Below are positions 51,302 to 61,001 of a stretch of 64,000 nt of DNA, piece after piece. The position numbers were made by a program, and so were the translations under genes. The notes under the pieces are model-generated. The model was given only the letters and a program-made list of their open reading frames with translations. It was not told the origin of the DNA and searched no databases. The stretch is from Natrinema zhouii (GTDB taxonomy: Archaea > Halobacteriota > Halobacteria > Halobacteriales > Natrialbaceae), in assembly GCF_013456555.2 (NCBI RefSeq), contig NZ_CP059154.1, positions 1,984,001-2,048,000 on the forward strand. The letters are read 5' to 3'. Positions within the stretch are counted from its first letter, which is position 1. Each line of letters opens with the position of its first letter.

Positions 51302-53167
51302 ATGGGTTCGGGAATCGACTACGGCGAGTTCGACGAGGGACGACACGTGAACTACTGGAAACTCGACCGCACGCTCCAGCGAGAGCTGCGTCGAGCGTCC
51401 GACGCCGAGGCGTTCGAGTGGGGCGAACCACGGCTCGCCGACTTCGGGGAGGTGATCGGCCACACCGTGGCGGACAACGCGGATTACGTCGACGACCACG
51501 GGCCGGAACTCCGAACCTACGACAAGTACGGCGACGTGCAGAACTTCGTCCGCTATCCCGCCGAACAGTTCGAGAGCGACGAGCTGGTGTACGAGGCGGG
51601 CATCGTGGCCGACGCCTTCGAGGCCCCGCCCGGCCGCGACGAGCCGATGCCGGTCAGCCACTTCCTGGCGACGTTACAGCTGCTGTGTTACGCCGACGCC
51701 GGCTTCGGCTGTCCCGTCGCGATGACCGCCGGCGCGGCGCTCGTCCTCGAGCGATTCGACGACGGCGACCTCGAGCCCTATTATCAGGGGCTGGTCAGCC
51801 GCGACTACGACGAGCTGATCGAGGGGGCGATGTTCCTCACCGAAGAACAGGGCGGCAGCGACGTGGGTGCGAACGAGACGACGGCGCGCTACGACGAGAA
51901 GGGCGACTGCTGGCGGCTCACCGGCGAAAAGTGGTTCTGCTCGAATATCGACGCCGAGGGGACGCTCGCGCTCGCTCGGGCTGAAGGCGCGCCGGCGGGG
52001 ACCGACGGCCTCTCGATGTTCCTCGTCCCCCACAGCGACCCGGACGAGGGTGTCCTGACGAAGGGCGACCGCCGCGAGTTCGAGGGACCGCCGCCGGGCG
52101 AGGCGCTCAACGACCAGCGCTACCGACGACTGAAGGACAAGCTCGGGACGATCGCCGTCCCGACCGGCGAGGTGGAGTTCGAAGAGACGAAGGCGTCCCT
52201 CGTCGGCGAGCGAGAGGCGGGCTTCCGTCAGATGACCGAGATGCTCAACCTCGAGCGCCTCGCCAACGCCGCGGCCTCCTGTGGCGTCATGGGACGGGCA
52301 CTGCTCGAGAGCAAAGTCCAGGCCGCCACCCGCGAGGCGTTCGGGCGGACGATCGACGAGTTCCCGCTGATGCGAGCGGATCTCGTCGACATGGCCGTCG
52401 ATTACGAGGCCGCGACGGCGTACGTCCACGAGGTCGGCCGACTCTTCTCCGAGCGCGAGCGGGCGCGGCGGAACGGGGAGACGGGCGACGGCGGTTCGCA
52501 GGGTGCGGGTGACGAGACCGACGACTACCGGCTGCTCCGCCTGCTGATCCCGATCGCCAAGCTTCGCACGGGCAGGATGGCCGTCGACACCGCCTCCTAC
52601 GCCATGGAGATTCAGGGCGGGAACGGCTACGTCGACGACTTCGTCACCAATCGATTGCTCCGGGACGCGCAGGTGCTGCCGATCTGGGAGGGGACGGAGA
52701 ACGTCCTCTCGCTCGACGTGGTCCGCGCGCTCGAGCGCGAGGACGCGTACGAGCCGTTCGCAGCGGCGGTCGAGGCGCGACTCGATTCGATTGCTCACCC
52801 CGCGATCGCGGACGCGGCCGAAACGGTGGCCGAGGAGTACGACGCGCTGACCGAAGCGCTCGTCGCGCTGGCCAGCGAGGACCCCGAGTACGCCCAGTTG
52901 TCGGCCAAGCGGCTCGCTCACTACTGCTTCGAGGTCTTCACCGCCGCGCTGTTGCTCGAGGAGGCTCAAACTGACCTCGAAAACGGCGACGGCCGGACGG
53001 CGCTCGTCGCGCAACGATTCGTCGCGACCGAGCTCGAAGACCGGGCGGCGCGGGGAATCACCGGTGGCGACCGGTTCGTCCTCGAGGCGTTCGAGTCGAT
53101 CGTCCGCTACGCACCGGTCGATCCCGAGACGGTCTCGGAGACGGTGACGGAGACTGCCGATAACTGA
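51302..53167 (+). CDS. Acyl-CoA dehydrogenase, AidB-like subfamily
   Basis: The 621-residue FAD enzyme contains LTEEQGGSDVGANETTA (active-site loop with substrate binding), GEKWFCSNIDAEGTLALAR, NLERLANAAASCGVMGRALLE and the C-terminal MEIQGGNGYVDDFVTNRLLRDAQVLPIWEGTENV in pieces. The WEGTENV and QGGNGYVDDF signatures and the extra length (621 versus about 380 residues) fit the AidB/isovaleryl-CoA dehydrogenase-like branch. E. coli AidB is a flavoprotein bound to DNA that helps resist alkylating agents; here the role may be DNA protection or oxidation of a branched acyl-CoA. It is convergent to hjc. A QGAGDETDD loop insertion is at about 395-410. Confidence 0.87.
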   Translation: MGSGIDYGEFDEGRHVNYWKLDRTLQRELRRASDAEAFEWGEPRLADFGEVIGHTVADNADYVDDHGPELRTYDKYGDVQNFVRYPAEQFESDELVYEAGIVADAFEAPPGRDEPMPVSHFLATLQLLCYADAGFGCPVAMTAGAALVLERFDDGDLEPYYQGLVSRDYDELIEGAMFLTEEQGGSDVGANETTARYDEKGDCWRLTGEKWFCSNIDAEGTLALARAEGAPAGTDGLSMFLVPHSDPDEGVLTKGDRREFEGPPPGEALNDQRYRRLKDKLGTIAVPTGEVEFEETKASLVGEREAGFRQMTEMLNLERLANAAASCGVMGRALLESKVQAATREAFGRTIDEFPLMRADLVDMAVDYEAATAYVHEVGRLFSERERARRNGETGDGGSQGAGDETDDYRLLRLLIPIAKLRTGRMAVDTASYAMEIQGGNGYVDDFVTNRLLRDAQVLPIWEGTENVLSLDVVRALEREDAYEPFAAAVEARLDSIAHPAIADAAETVAEEYDALTEALVALASEDPEYAQLSAKRLAHYCFEVFTAALLLEEAQTDLENGDGRTALVAQRFVATELEDRAARGITGGDRFVLEAFESIVRYAPVDPETVSETVTETADN

Positions 53168-53214
53168 GCACTGGCCACCCGTTCGACCGCTGCGAGGCTG
53201 ATTCCCGAATCCGC

Positions 53215-53739
53215 CTACTCGAGCAACTCCGCGGCTTCCTCGACGTCCATCACGCCCTGCTCGACGGCGTTGAGCACGCGAAGCACGTCCTCGTCGGGCC
53301 CGTCGTCGCCACCGCCGTCGGCGGCCTCCTCGAGCGTGACCTTCTCGGATCGGCCGGTGAACTCGGGGAAGTCGGTGCCGTCGGCGACGGCTGTCTCCTT
53401 CTTGACGCGGTAGTTGCCGCCGTCGGTCACGTAGAGGTCGCCGGGATGGAAGAAGTACCAGTCCTCGCGGTCGAAGCGGATGCCGATCCGGGGTTTCGCG
53501 CCGAAGTTCTGTGCGAAGTAGATGAGCGCTTCGACCTCCTCGCCGGTGAGATAGATCGGGTCGCCCGAACTCGATTTCGCCTCGATCGCGTAGAACTGTT
53601 CGCCGTCGCCGGCGAGCACGTCGGGGAGTTCCCGTTCGGTCGCAGAACCGCTGGCGGGCGCACGCATGACCGCGAAGCCGGCCTCGTCGAGCGCGTTGAC
53701 GAGTTCCCGCTCGCGGCGGTCGCCCTTCGCCTGAGACAT
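53215..53739 (-). CDS. hjc: Holliday junction resolvase Hjc
   Basis: The 174-residue nuclease has the Hjc core: [65 protein letters not shown] and [13 protein letters not shown], with catalytic E (RERELV), D (PDVL) and E-K (EAKSSS). Hjc cleaves four-way DNA junctions symmetrically in recombination and replication restart. The last 55 residues are an acidic extension, [20 protein letters not shown], not found in crystal-structure homologues but usual in halophiles; it may contact PCNA. It is convergent to the acyl-CoA dehydrogenase and followed by a CPBP gene on the same strand. Confidence 0.93.
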   Translation of the reverse strand: MSQAKGDRRERELVNALDEAGFAVMRAPASGSATERELPDVLAGDGEQFYAIEAKSSSGDPIYLTGEEVEALIYFAQNFGAKPRIGIRFDREDWYFFHPGDLYVTDGGNYRVKKETAVADGTDFPEFTGRSEKVTLEEAADGGGDDGPDEDVLRVLNAVEQGVMDVEEAAELLE

Positions 53740-53809
53740 ACCCCTTCCTCACCGGCCGGCGATAATAAAGGAACTGACAGCGCGGTGGAAGTGATCCGCT
53801 GGAACCACC

Positions 53810-54619
53810 CTACAGCGCCACGGCCGTCAACACGTCGACGAGTATCGAGGTCGAGGGTTCGGCGGTCTCGATGCCGTACTCGAGGGCGATGTAGAGGATG
53901 CCGAACTGGATGGCGTTGAAGGCGGCGTGGGCGGCGATCGGCACGAAGAGGTTGTCCGTTTTCGCGTAGAGCAGCCCGAAGATAATCGAGCCGCCGAAGA
54001 CGACGACGACCGGAACGACGGTCGCGAGCAGCGATCCGGAGACAGCGTACGACAGAATGTGGATCAGCGCGAAGATCGCGCTGGCGATGATAACCGCCTG
54101 AAGCCGAGAGAACGCGTCGTAGAGGCGCTTCTGGACGATGTTCCGGAAGAGGAACTCCTCGGCCGGTGCGTTGAAGAGGAAGACGATCCCGATCATGACG
54201 AGAACCATCGTCTGATCGTCGCCGATGAAGCCCGAGACCGAGTTTTCCGCGGACGGCAGCGAGAGTAGCTGGACGAGTATGCTGACGAGAACGTAAAACA
54301 CGAAGCTCCCGAGGACGCCGGCCAGAATGTAGCCCCAGCCACGTTTCGTGGGGGCTCGGAGGTCGACGTACGACCAGCCGCGGTCGGTCGCCGCGAGATA
54401 GATCGCACCGGCGAGCGCGAAGCCGACGAAGTTCAGGGTTAACAGGAGCGCCCGACTCGTGATCGACGACTCCATCGGTGTCCTCACCACCGCCGGATCG
54501 AGCAGGACGGCGGGGAGGACCGTGAACTGACTGGCGAGAATACCGAACGCTGCCAGGCCGATCGCGACGAGCGTCGACCGAATCGGACCGTCGTCGCGAC
54601 GGCGTTCGGATGTTTCCAT
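53810..54619 (-). CDS. CPBP family intramembrane metalloprotease
   Basis: The 269-residue protein has about seven helices and three diagnostic motifs: NAPAEEFLFRNIVQKRL (EExxxR), FALIHILSY (FxxxH), and AHAAFNAIQFGI (HxxxN). CPBP (Abi/CaaX protease and bacteriocin-processing) proteases cut within or near membrane helices, possibly of prenylated or signal-peptide-like substrates. Haloarchaea have several; substrate unknown. It precedes hjc by 70 nt on the same strand but need not be functionally linked. Start ATG is in a hydrophilic N-terminus. Confidence 0.88.
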   Translation of the reverse strand: METSERRRDDGPIRSTLVAIGLAAFGILASQFTVLPAVLLDPAVVRTPMESSITSRALLLTLNFVGFALAGAIYLAATDRGWSYVDLRAPTKRGWGYILAGVLGSFVFYVLVSILVQLLSLPSAENSVSGFIGDDQTMVLVMIGIVFLFNAPAEEFLFRNIVQKRLYDAFSRLQAVIIASAIFALIHILSYAVSGSLLATVVPVVVVFGGSIIFGLLYAKTDNLFVPIAAHAAFNAIQFGILYIALEYGIETAEPSTSILVDVLTAVAL

Positions 54620-54718
54620 ACGGATACGTACGACGACCGGGCCCTTGGGCGTTCCTCATCCGAAACGATCCGTCTCGGGAGGCGCCACTCTCGGCGAAAC
54701 GTGTCGTGGCGATCCGGA

Positions 54719-57700
54719 TCACTCCGCGGAAATCGGACGTTCGTCCTCGAACAGCTGCGCCAGCAGCCGCTGCTGGCCGATCCGCAGGTGTCTGTTGACC
54801 GTCGGCTGTGTCACCGCGAGTAGCTCGGCGATTTCCTCGCCGGTGCTCTCGCGGGGCCACTCGAAGAACCCGGCGAAGTAGGCGGTTCGGAGGACCTCGA
54901 GTTGGCGGTCAGTCAGCGCGTCGAACAGCGACGTGACGAGTTCGCTTCGCGTCCCCATCGATCGCTCGACGTGGCGGCGGGATCGGAGCTCGACGGTCGG
55001 ATACCCCTCGCGGACCATCTCGATGAACTCGCGGACGTCAGTACCAGGGGGAACGTCGACGGTGATTTCGGTTCCCGCGGCATCGGCGCGCATCGAGCGC
55101 GGACTGCCGCCGTGGCGGACCAGCCGCGAGGCGATGACCGACCCGGTGACGGTCGCCTCGAACCGGCAGTCGCCGTCGGCCTCACTGATGAGCCGGGACT
55201 CCGTCACCGAGACGAGATCGTCGAGGACCCGGCGGACGTCGTCTGGCGGCACGCCGCTGGTTTCGAAGAATAACAGCGTCTCGTTGCCGGAGTGCGTTCC
55301 CAGACCCGCGTACTCGACCCGAGCACCCGTCTTCGCCGCGATCCGAGACAGCAGGTCCTCCGAGCCCTCGATCCGGAGGGTCAGCTCGAGCAGCGTTTCC
55401 GCGTGCAGCGCCTCCCGCGTTTTGACGGCGTTGATCGCGTTCGCGATCCCCTCGCCGAGTTCCGTCATGACCGTTCGCTCGAGGTCGCCGAACGCGTCCG
55501 GTTCGCGGGCGTAGACCGTGAGGACGCCGGCGGAGTACTCCGCGTGAGAAAGCGGGACGCTGATGACCGACTGGAAGCCCCGATCGACGGCCCGTCGCCG
55601 CCAGGGGTCGCCTTGCAACCCCTCGACGACGTTCGAGACGACCGTCGGCGTCTCGGTTCGGGCGGTCCGGACGGCCGGCTCGGCCGACGCGTCGTACTCG
55701 AGCGAAACGTCGTCGAGGTACTCTTGGCCGGAGCCGGCCCAGGCCCGGGGCTCGAGTCGAGTGCCGCTGGCGTCAGGTTGACCGATCCACGCGAACGCCA
55801 CGTCGTCGGCCTCGATCAGCCGCTCGGGGACGGTCCGTTCGATCTCCGCGCGGCTGTCTGCCCCGATCAGCGACTGGTCGATCCGCCGGATGAGTTCGGT
55901 AATTTCGATCTGGCGGTTGAGTCGGCGGTTTCGCTCCTCGAGTTCCGCTTCCCGCTCGCGGAGGCTGGCCTCGCTCTCGAGGCGATCGAACGCGGCCTCA
56001 GTCGTGGCGACGAGCGTCTCGATCAGTCGCCGGCCCTCAGCGTCGATCGCCCGTTCCCCCGACGCGATCGCGAAGACGCCGTGATCGCCGATCGGAACGA
56101 CGACGCCGCTTTCGACGGCCGGGCCGAAGACCTGCGATCGATCGAACGCCGCCGGATCGTCGATAACGGTCCCCGTTTCCGTCACGTACGCGTTCCAGAG
56201 GACGGAATTGTCGTCGCCGACGGCGACCGACGGCGCGTCGTCGCCGTTACAGAGCGTCGCGAACTCGTCGGTGGACGCGATGGGATCGAACCGGTTCACG
56301 TCGGGATTGAGGCCGTAGACCGCCACACCCGATGCCTCGAGGATTTCCGCGGCCGTCTCGACGACCAGTTCCGCGACTTCCCGTTCGGTGTCAGTGCCGA
56401 GCAGGTCGCGAGCGGTGTCGTGGAGCGATTCGAGCGCCAGCTCCTGTTCCTTGGACTCGGTGATGTCCTGAATCGTTCCCCGAACGCCGACGATCTCGTC
56501 GGACGGAGGCCGGGGTTCGTCGATATCGGACTGCGGCCGGCCGTCGGCGGGGTCGTCCACCGTGTCGCCGACTGCCCGTCGGTCGCCCTCGGAACGGCGT
56601 CGCTCCCCGTCCGCCCGGATCGGTTCGCCGATCGATCGGACCCAGCGCTCGTTACCCTCGGCCGTCTGCATCCGATGTTCGATCTCGTAGCTATCTCCGT
56701 CCACCATCGCTGTGTTGACGACGTCGAGGACGGCCGCTCGGTCGTCGGGATGGGGGAACGAGGACGCCTGCTCTTGGGTCACGTCCGCGTCCGGGGAGAG
56801 TTCGTAGAGCCGTCGTAGCCCGTCCGTCAGGGTTATCTCCCCCGGCTCATCGCTGACGTCGAGTTCCCAGCCGCCGATCCCGGCCAGCCGCTCGGCCTGC
56901 TCGAGCAGCTCCGTCGTCCGCTCGAGTTCGCGTTCGCGCTCCTTGCGCTCGGTGATATCGCGGATGACGCCCGCGGTCCCGGCGAACTCGCCGTCAGTCA
57001 TCGGTAACAGCGCCATGTGACTTTCCGCGTCGAGCACGTCGCCGTGATCGGTCTCGAGGGCCATCTCGAACGTCCGGGACGGTTCATCGGCGCGGAGCAG
57101 GTCGCGGATTCGATCCCTGGCCGTCTCGAGGTCCCCTTCGGCCATCACCGTCGAAACACGCTCGCCGATCAACTCCTCGGGCTCGTAGCCGGTAATGGGC
57201 GTGAGCGCATCGTTCAGGAACTGGAATCGGCCGTCCGCATCGATCGTGTACACCAGTTCGTCCAGCGCCTGAATGATCGTCTCGGTGCGCTCGAGTTCGC
57301 GTTCGCGCTCCTTGCGCTCGGTGATGTCCTGAAACGAGCCTCTGACTTTGACGACGTCGCCGTCGCCGGACTGCAGCCGGCCATCGGCGGAGCAGTACTC
57401 AGCTCCGCTCTCGAAGACCGGTTCGCCGATGGCCCGAACCCATCGCCGGTCACCGTCGTCCGTCGTGATGCGGAGTTCGAGGTCGTACGGCTCCCCGTCC
57501 TCGATCGCGCGCTCGACCGCCTCGCGAATCCGCGGTCGATCGTCGGGATGGTAGAATCCGAGCGCCTGCTCGATATCGACCGCCTCGTCCGACGAGACGC
57601 CGTGAATTCGGCGAACCTCGTCAGTCCACCACGGCTCGTACGGCTCCTCGGTCACGTCGAGTTCCCACGCGCCGATCTTCGCCAGCCGCTGGGACTGCTC

Positions 57701-59419
57701 GAGCAGGTGCGTCGTTCGCTCGAGACGGGTCTCGCGCTCGCGGAGCCGGCGTTCTTTGTCCCTGCGCTCGGTGATGTCCCGGCCGATTCCGACTTCGACC
57801 GGTCGCCCGTCGGGATCCTCGAGGACCGACGCAATGAATTCGTAGGGGATCCGCTCGCCCGATTTCGTTTGCAGCGCCGCTTCGATGTGCGTCTCGCCCG
57901 TCTCGAAGGCCTCTTCGATCGAATCACGGATGGCCGTCCGATTTTCTTCGTCGAAGAAGTCGAGCGCGTGCATCGATTCGATCTCGGCGTCCGTGTAGCC
58001 GGAAACCTCGACCAGCGTCTCGTTCCAGCGCTGGAACGCACCCTCCTCGTCGAGGACGTAGAAGACGTCGTCTAACGCGTCGAGAACGTCGTTCGTGAAC
58101 TGCTCGTATCGCTCGAGCCGCCGCTCTTTGTCCCTGCGTTCGCTGACGTCGCGGCCGACACCGGCGATGAGTGGGTCTCCGGCCGGGTTTTCGAGGGTCG
58201 ACCCGACGAACTCGTAGGGAATCCGCCGACCGTCGCTGGTCACAAGCGGGGCGTCGATGCGTGCGGAACCGGTCTCGAGAACCTCGTCGATCGCGTTCGT
58301 AATCCGGTCGCGATCGGGTTCGTCGAAGAAGTCGAGCGCGTGCATCGACTCGATCTCGGTGTCCACGTAGCCGGTCGCCTCGCACAGACTCTCGTTCCAC
58401 CGTCTGACCTCGCCGTCCTCGTCGATCAGATAGACGACGTCGTCGACGGCGTCGAGCATGTCGTCGGTGAACTGCTGGGCCCGCTCGAGGCGTTGCTCGC
58501 GTTCCTCGATCCGCCGAACGTCCGTGCGCCGCTCGATGGCCTGGCTCACCCAGCGGGTCATCAGGTCCACGAACGACGTTTCGGCGGCCGTAAACGGTCG
58601 GTCCCGCGGGTCACGGTTCAGAAAGCAGAGCGTTCCGTAGAGTTCCCCTTCGACGACGATCTTGCCGCCGAGGTAGCAACTGACGCCGAGTTCGTCGGCG
58701 GCGGGGTGGTCTTCCCGTCCCGTCGCCGCGGCGTCGTGGATCCCCAGAATATCATCCGACGTGATCGTCTCTCGACAGTAGATCGTCGAGAGGTCCAGCA
58801 CCGACCCCTCGAGTTCGGCCTCGTTACCGACGGCCGTCTCGACCTCGTAGCGCTCGGTCGACTCGTCGATTCGGGAGAGGAGCCCCGTCTCGAGCCCCAG
58901 CCGGTCACAGCCGAACTCGAGCAGCCGACGGATCTTCGTCTCTCCCCGGCAGTCCGGGTCGGACGTGATGCGGTAGAGGTCCCGGCGATCGCGTTCGCTC
59001 TCGGCGCGTCGCCGTTCGCGGTCACACATCGTCTCCGTCAGGTCCTCGATGGCCTCGGCGAGACGGCCGACCTCGTCGTCTCGGTCGATTTCGAAGTCGA
59101 CAGCTGCAACGGGGTCGGCCGGACTATCGGTGTGGTTCACCTCGAGTGGTGCGGGATCGTCCTCGAGACGCGAGAGGAACTGTCGGAGTTCGTCGGTGAG
59201 CCGTTCGAGATCGTTCGGCCCGCCGGCGTCGTCTCGCGCGGCGAGTCCCGCGACGAGCAGTCCGGGTTCCGTCGCTGTGTTGATCCCCAGCACTGTGAAC
59301 TCAGATGGGATTATCCCGGCAACCATACCGACCACTACGCCAATAGCTCCGAGAAAAATCGCGCTCGAACGCGTTACGCGATCCGCAAGCAACCCATGAC
59401 AACCCGCGATGCCGACCAT
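54719..59419 (-). CDS. Giant PAS/GAF sensor with HTH_10 DNA-binding domain
   Basis: The 1566-residue protein has, in order: one N-terminal membrane helix (about 19-37), an acidic linker, a GAF domain (about 150-310), five PAS domains (about 325-1020), two more GAF domains (about 1030-1340), a BAT (bacterioopsin activator) domain (about 1345-1490) and a C-terminal HTH_10 ([20 protein letters not shown] ... [11 protein letters not shown]). There is no histidine kinase; output should be direct transcription control. PAS1 and PAS2 are near-duplicates, both with [11 protein letters not shown]. Ligands cannot be named; haem, flavin or redox sensing are possible. The gene is divergent from a HalOD1 gene with operator-like dyads between. 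Confidence 0.92.
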   Translation of the reverse strand: MVGIAGCHGLLADRVTRSSAIFLGAIGVVVGMVAGIIPSEFTVLGINTATEPGLLVAGLAARDDAGGPNDLERLTDELRQFLSRLEDDPAPLEVNHTDSPADPVAAVDFEIDRDDEVGRLAEAIEDLTETMCDRERRRAESERDRRDLYRITSDPDCRGETKIRRLLEFGCDRLGLETGLLSRIDESTERYEVETAVGNEAELEGSVLDLSTIYCRETITSDDILGIHDAAATGREDHPAADELGVSCYLGGKIVVEGELYGTLCFLNRDPRDRPFTAAETSFVDLMTRWVSQAIERRTDVRRIEEREQRLERAQQFTDDMLDAVDDVVYLIDEDGEVRRWNESLCEATGYVDTEIESMHALDFFDEPDRDRITNAIDEVLETGSARIDAPLVTSDGRRIPYEFVGSTLENPAGDPLIAGVGRDVSERRDKERRLERYEQFTNDVLDALDDVFYVLDEEGAFQRWNETLVEVSGYTDAEIESMHALDFFDEENRTAIRDSIEEAFETGETHIEAALQTKSGERIPYEFIASVLEDPDGRPVEVGIGRDITERRDKERRLRERETRLERTTHLLEQSQRLAKIGAWELDVTEEPYEPWWTDEVRRIHGVSSDEAVDIEQALGFYHPDDRPRIREAVERAIEDGEPYDLELRITTDDGDRRWVRAIGEPVFESGAEYCSADGRLQSGDGDVVKVRGSFQDITERKERERELERTETIIQALDELVYTIDADGRFQFLNDALTPITGYEPEELIGERVSTVMAEGDLETARDRIRDLLRADEPSRTFEMALETDHGDVLDAESHMALLPMTDGEFAGTAGVIRDITERKERERELERTTELLEQAERLAGIGGWELDVSDEPGEITLTDGLRRLYELSPDADVTQEQASSFPHPDDRAAVLDVVNTAMVDGDSYEIEHRMQTAEGNERWVRSIGEPIRADGERRRSEGDRRAVGDTVDDPADGRPQSDIDEPRPPSDEIVGVRGTIQDITESKEQELALESLHDTARDLLGTDTEREVAELVVETAAEILEASGVAVYGLNPDVNRFDPIASTDEFATLCNGDDAPSVAVGDDNSVLWNAYVTETGTVIDDPAAFDRSQVFGPAVESGVVVPIGDHGVFAIASGERAIDAEGRRLIETLVATTEAAFDRLESEASLREREAELEERNRRLNRQIEITELIRRIDQSLIGADSRAEIERTVPERLIEADDVAFAWIGQPDASGTRLEPRAWAGSGQEYLDDVSLEYDASAEPAVRTARTETPTVVSNVVEGLQGDPWRRRAVDRGFQSVISVPLSHAEYSAGVLTVYAREPDAFGDLERTVMTELGEGIANAINAVKTREALHAETLLELTLRIEGSEDLLSRIAAKTGARVEYAGLGTHSGNETLLFFETSGVPPDDVRRVLDDLVSVTESRLISEADGDCRFEATVTGSVIASRLVRHGGSPRSMRADAAGTEITVDVPPGTDVREFIEMVREGYPTVELRSRRHVERSMGTRSELVTSLFDALTDRQLEVLRTAYFAGFFEWPRESTGEEIAELLAVTQPTVNRHLRIGQQRLLAQLFEDERPISAE

Positions 59420-59719
59420 AGTACCCCTACGAAATGACTGCCAATGATATTCGCGGTTTGTTTTCTCGGTGATAGGAGAATATGTAATGAGAGAATGGAT
59501 CGATGTAATCCGGGTTCGATGGCAGCAGAGACCGAGAGTCGATGGCGCGGGAGCCGTGTCCGAAATCGTCTCGGACGTCCGATCCGCTGAGCAGCGGCGG
59601 GAAACGGCGACGCTCGCTCGCAGCGTCGCGGGACACTATACACGTAGTGTCCCACCTGCGTCGGAATTACGTGTATAACGACCAAGCGGATACCCGCCGC
59701 TCGCGTTAGTCCGACCAAG
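59420..59719. promoter_or_regulatory. Divergent promoter with two overlapping operator-like dyads
   Basis: GGGACACTA (59630-59638) and TAGTGTCCC (59645-59653) form a 9-bp dyad. TATACACGTA (59637-59646) and TACGTGTATA (59668-59677) form a 10-bp dyad, and the two share bases. The second half overlaps GTGTATAACG, the most likely TATA of the HalOD1 gene. On the other side, TTACATATTC (rc of about 59478-59487) is a candidate TATA for the PAS/HTH_10 gene. The rest of the 300-nt spacer contains no gene. Confidence 0.6.
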
Positions 59720-59977
59720 ATGACTGGAACCACCTTAGATTACCACAGCGATTCGATTAGTCTCCGCGTCGTCGAGGCGCTCGCGACTGCGACCGACACC
59801 GCCGCACACGAACTCGAGCCCCTGTACGACGTCGTCGATCCCGAAGCGCTCGATCAACTCTTCCAGCCCGGTTCCCCCGGCGGGATCCGCGTCGAGTTCG
59901 AGTACGACGATTCGCTGGTCGAAGTTCGAAACGACGGCACCATCAGCGTGGACGGAACCGTCCACGTCAGCGGGTGA
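59720..59977 (+). CDS. HalOD1 output domain protein
   Basis: The 85-residue protein is almost only a HalOD1 domain: ISLRVVEALATATDTAAHELEP, LYDVVDPEALDQLFQPGSPG, then VEFEYDDSLVEVRNDGTISV. Its place is between the divergent giant HTH_10 regulator and a pseudo-receiver/PAS gene on the same strand, so it is a candidate component of the same signalling unit. The ATG is 40 nt after the putative TATA. The domain's biochemical function remains unknown. Confidence 0.85.
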   Translation: MTGTTLDYHSDSISLRVVEALATATDTAAHELEPLYDVVDPEALDQLFQPGSPGGIRVEFEYDDSLVEVRNDGTISVDGTVHVSG

Positions 59978-60133
59978 CCGCCGGCGGTTCGAGCCGATCC
60001 GAGAAGAGCAATCGACTCGAGTCCGAGACGGCGACCGACGGACGAACGCAACGCAACCCGGCAATCAGCGGGCGGATCCGGCCCCAGACCAACTGAATCC
60101 CCGACCAAAACCCGATCGAAGCTGAAACTACCA

Positions 60134-60931
60134 GTGAGACCCACCGCTGCAGTCCCTGTGCCGACCGTTCGAACGCAGCCGTCACAGCTCCGTCTCCTCG
60201 TCGTCGGGCAGGGCTGTGACGACATCGACCGCGCGTTCGACGACGCCACAACAGAGACCACCGTCGAGTCGGTTCCGACGCTCGAGGACGCACGGACCAG
60301 GTTCGACGACATCGACTGCCTCATTGTGCAGCCGACGACGGTGGCGGACGACGGAAGCGGAGACCGCGAGAGAAGGACAGACGTGATTGATCGCCTCGAG
60401 ACGATCAGAAGCAACGCGCCCGAACTGCCGGTCGTCGTCCTCGTCAACGAGCAAACGTCCGATCTCGTGCGAACGGTCCGGTCGTACGACTGGACCGACG
60501 TCCTCGAGCGGGACGACGCGTTCGCGCGACTCGCCCACCGCGTCCTCGATTTGCTCGAGCGCCACCGGCTGGCCGTGCTCTCGCGGCGATCGCTGGCGAG
60601 TCTCGAGTTCACCGGCGACGCGATCGCGATCGTCGATTCCGACGGCGACGTCCAGTTCGCGAGTCGCTCCTTCGCGATACAGTTCGGCACCGATCGCGAC
60701 GACCTCACCGGAACCCCGTGGCGAGCGCTGTTCACCGACGCGACCGTCGCCCACCTCGAGTCGGGGGCGCTTCCAGCCGTCGCGGAGGGCTGGCGGTGGG
60801 CCGGGAGCTGTACCGGCCGACGACAAACGGGGGCGACGTTCGCGGCTCGGATTCGGCTCGGCGGGCTCGAGGACGGCAGTCTGGTGTTTGCAGTCGACGA
60901 ATCTGCGGAGAGCGACGAGCCTGCGGAGTGA
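60134..60931 (+). CDS. Pseudo-receiver plus PAS domain protein
   Basis: The 265-residue protein has an N-terminal CheY-like fold (LRLLVVGQGCDDIDRAF ... DIDCLIVQPTTVADDG ... PELPVVVLVNEQT ... DVLERDDAFARLAHRVL) and a PAS domain (about 155-255, FTGDAIAIVDSDGDVQFAS, FGTDRDDLTGTPWRALF). The receiver lacks the acidic pair in the first loop (GQGC instead of DD), the phospho-acceptor Asp (QPTT) and the Lys of the fifth strand loop, so it cannot be phosphorylated. Probably it is a protein-interaction module. The start is GTG; an inner GTG (VPTVRTQ) is also possible. It shares direction with the HalOD1 gene 156 bp upstream. Confidence 0.72.
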   Translation: MRPTAAVPVPTVRTQPSQLRLLVVGQGCDDIDRAFDDATTETTVESVPTLEDARTRFDDIDCLIVQPTTVADDGSGDRERRTDVIDRLETIRSNAPELPVVVLVNEQTSDLVRTVRSYDWTDVLERDDAFARLAHRVLDLLERHRLAVLSRRSLASLEFTGDAIAIVDSDGDVQFASRSFAIQFGTDRDDLTGTPWRALFTDATVAHLESGALPAVAEGWRWAGSCTGRRQTGATFAARIRLGGLEDGSLVFAVDESAESDEPAE

Positions 60932-60983
60932 GGTCTCCGAGACTCGAATACGAACGAGGGCGTCAGTACTCGCTCAGCTGCGC

Positions 60984-60992
60984 TGAAAAAGC
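60984..60992 (-). terminator. T-rich terminator after ahcY
   Basis: On the minus strand, GCGCCGCTTTTTCAGC follows the ahcY stop by about 12 nt. A run of five T after a GC-rich segment is a plausible archaeal terminator. The reverse orientation (AAAAAG) gives no termination for the opposite gene. Confidence 0.4.
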
Positions 60993-61001
60993 GGCGCGGA
61001 C

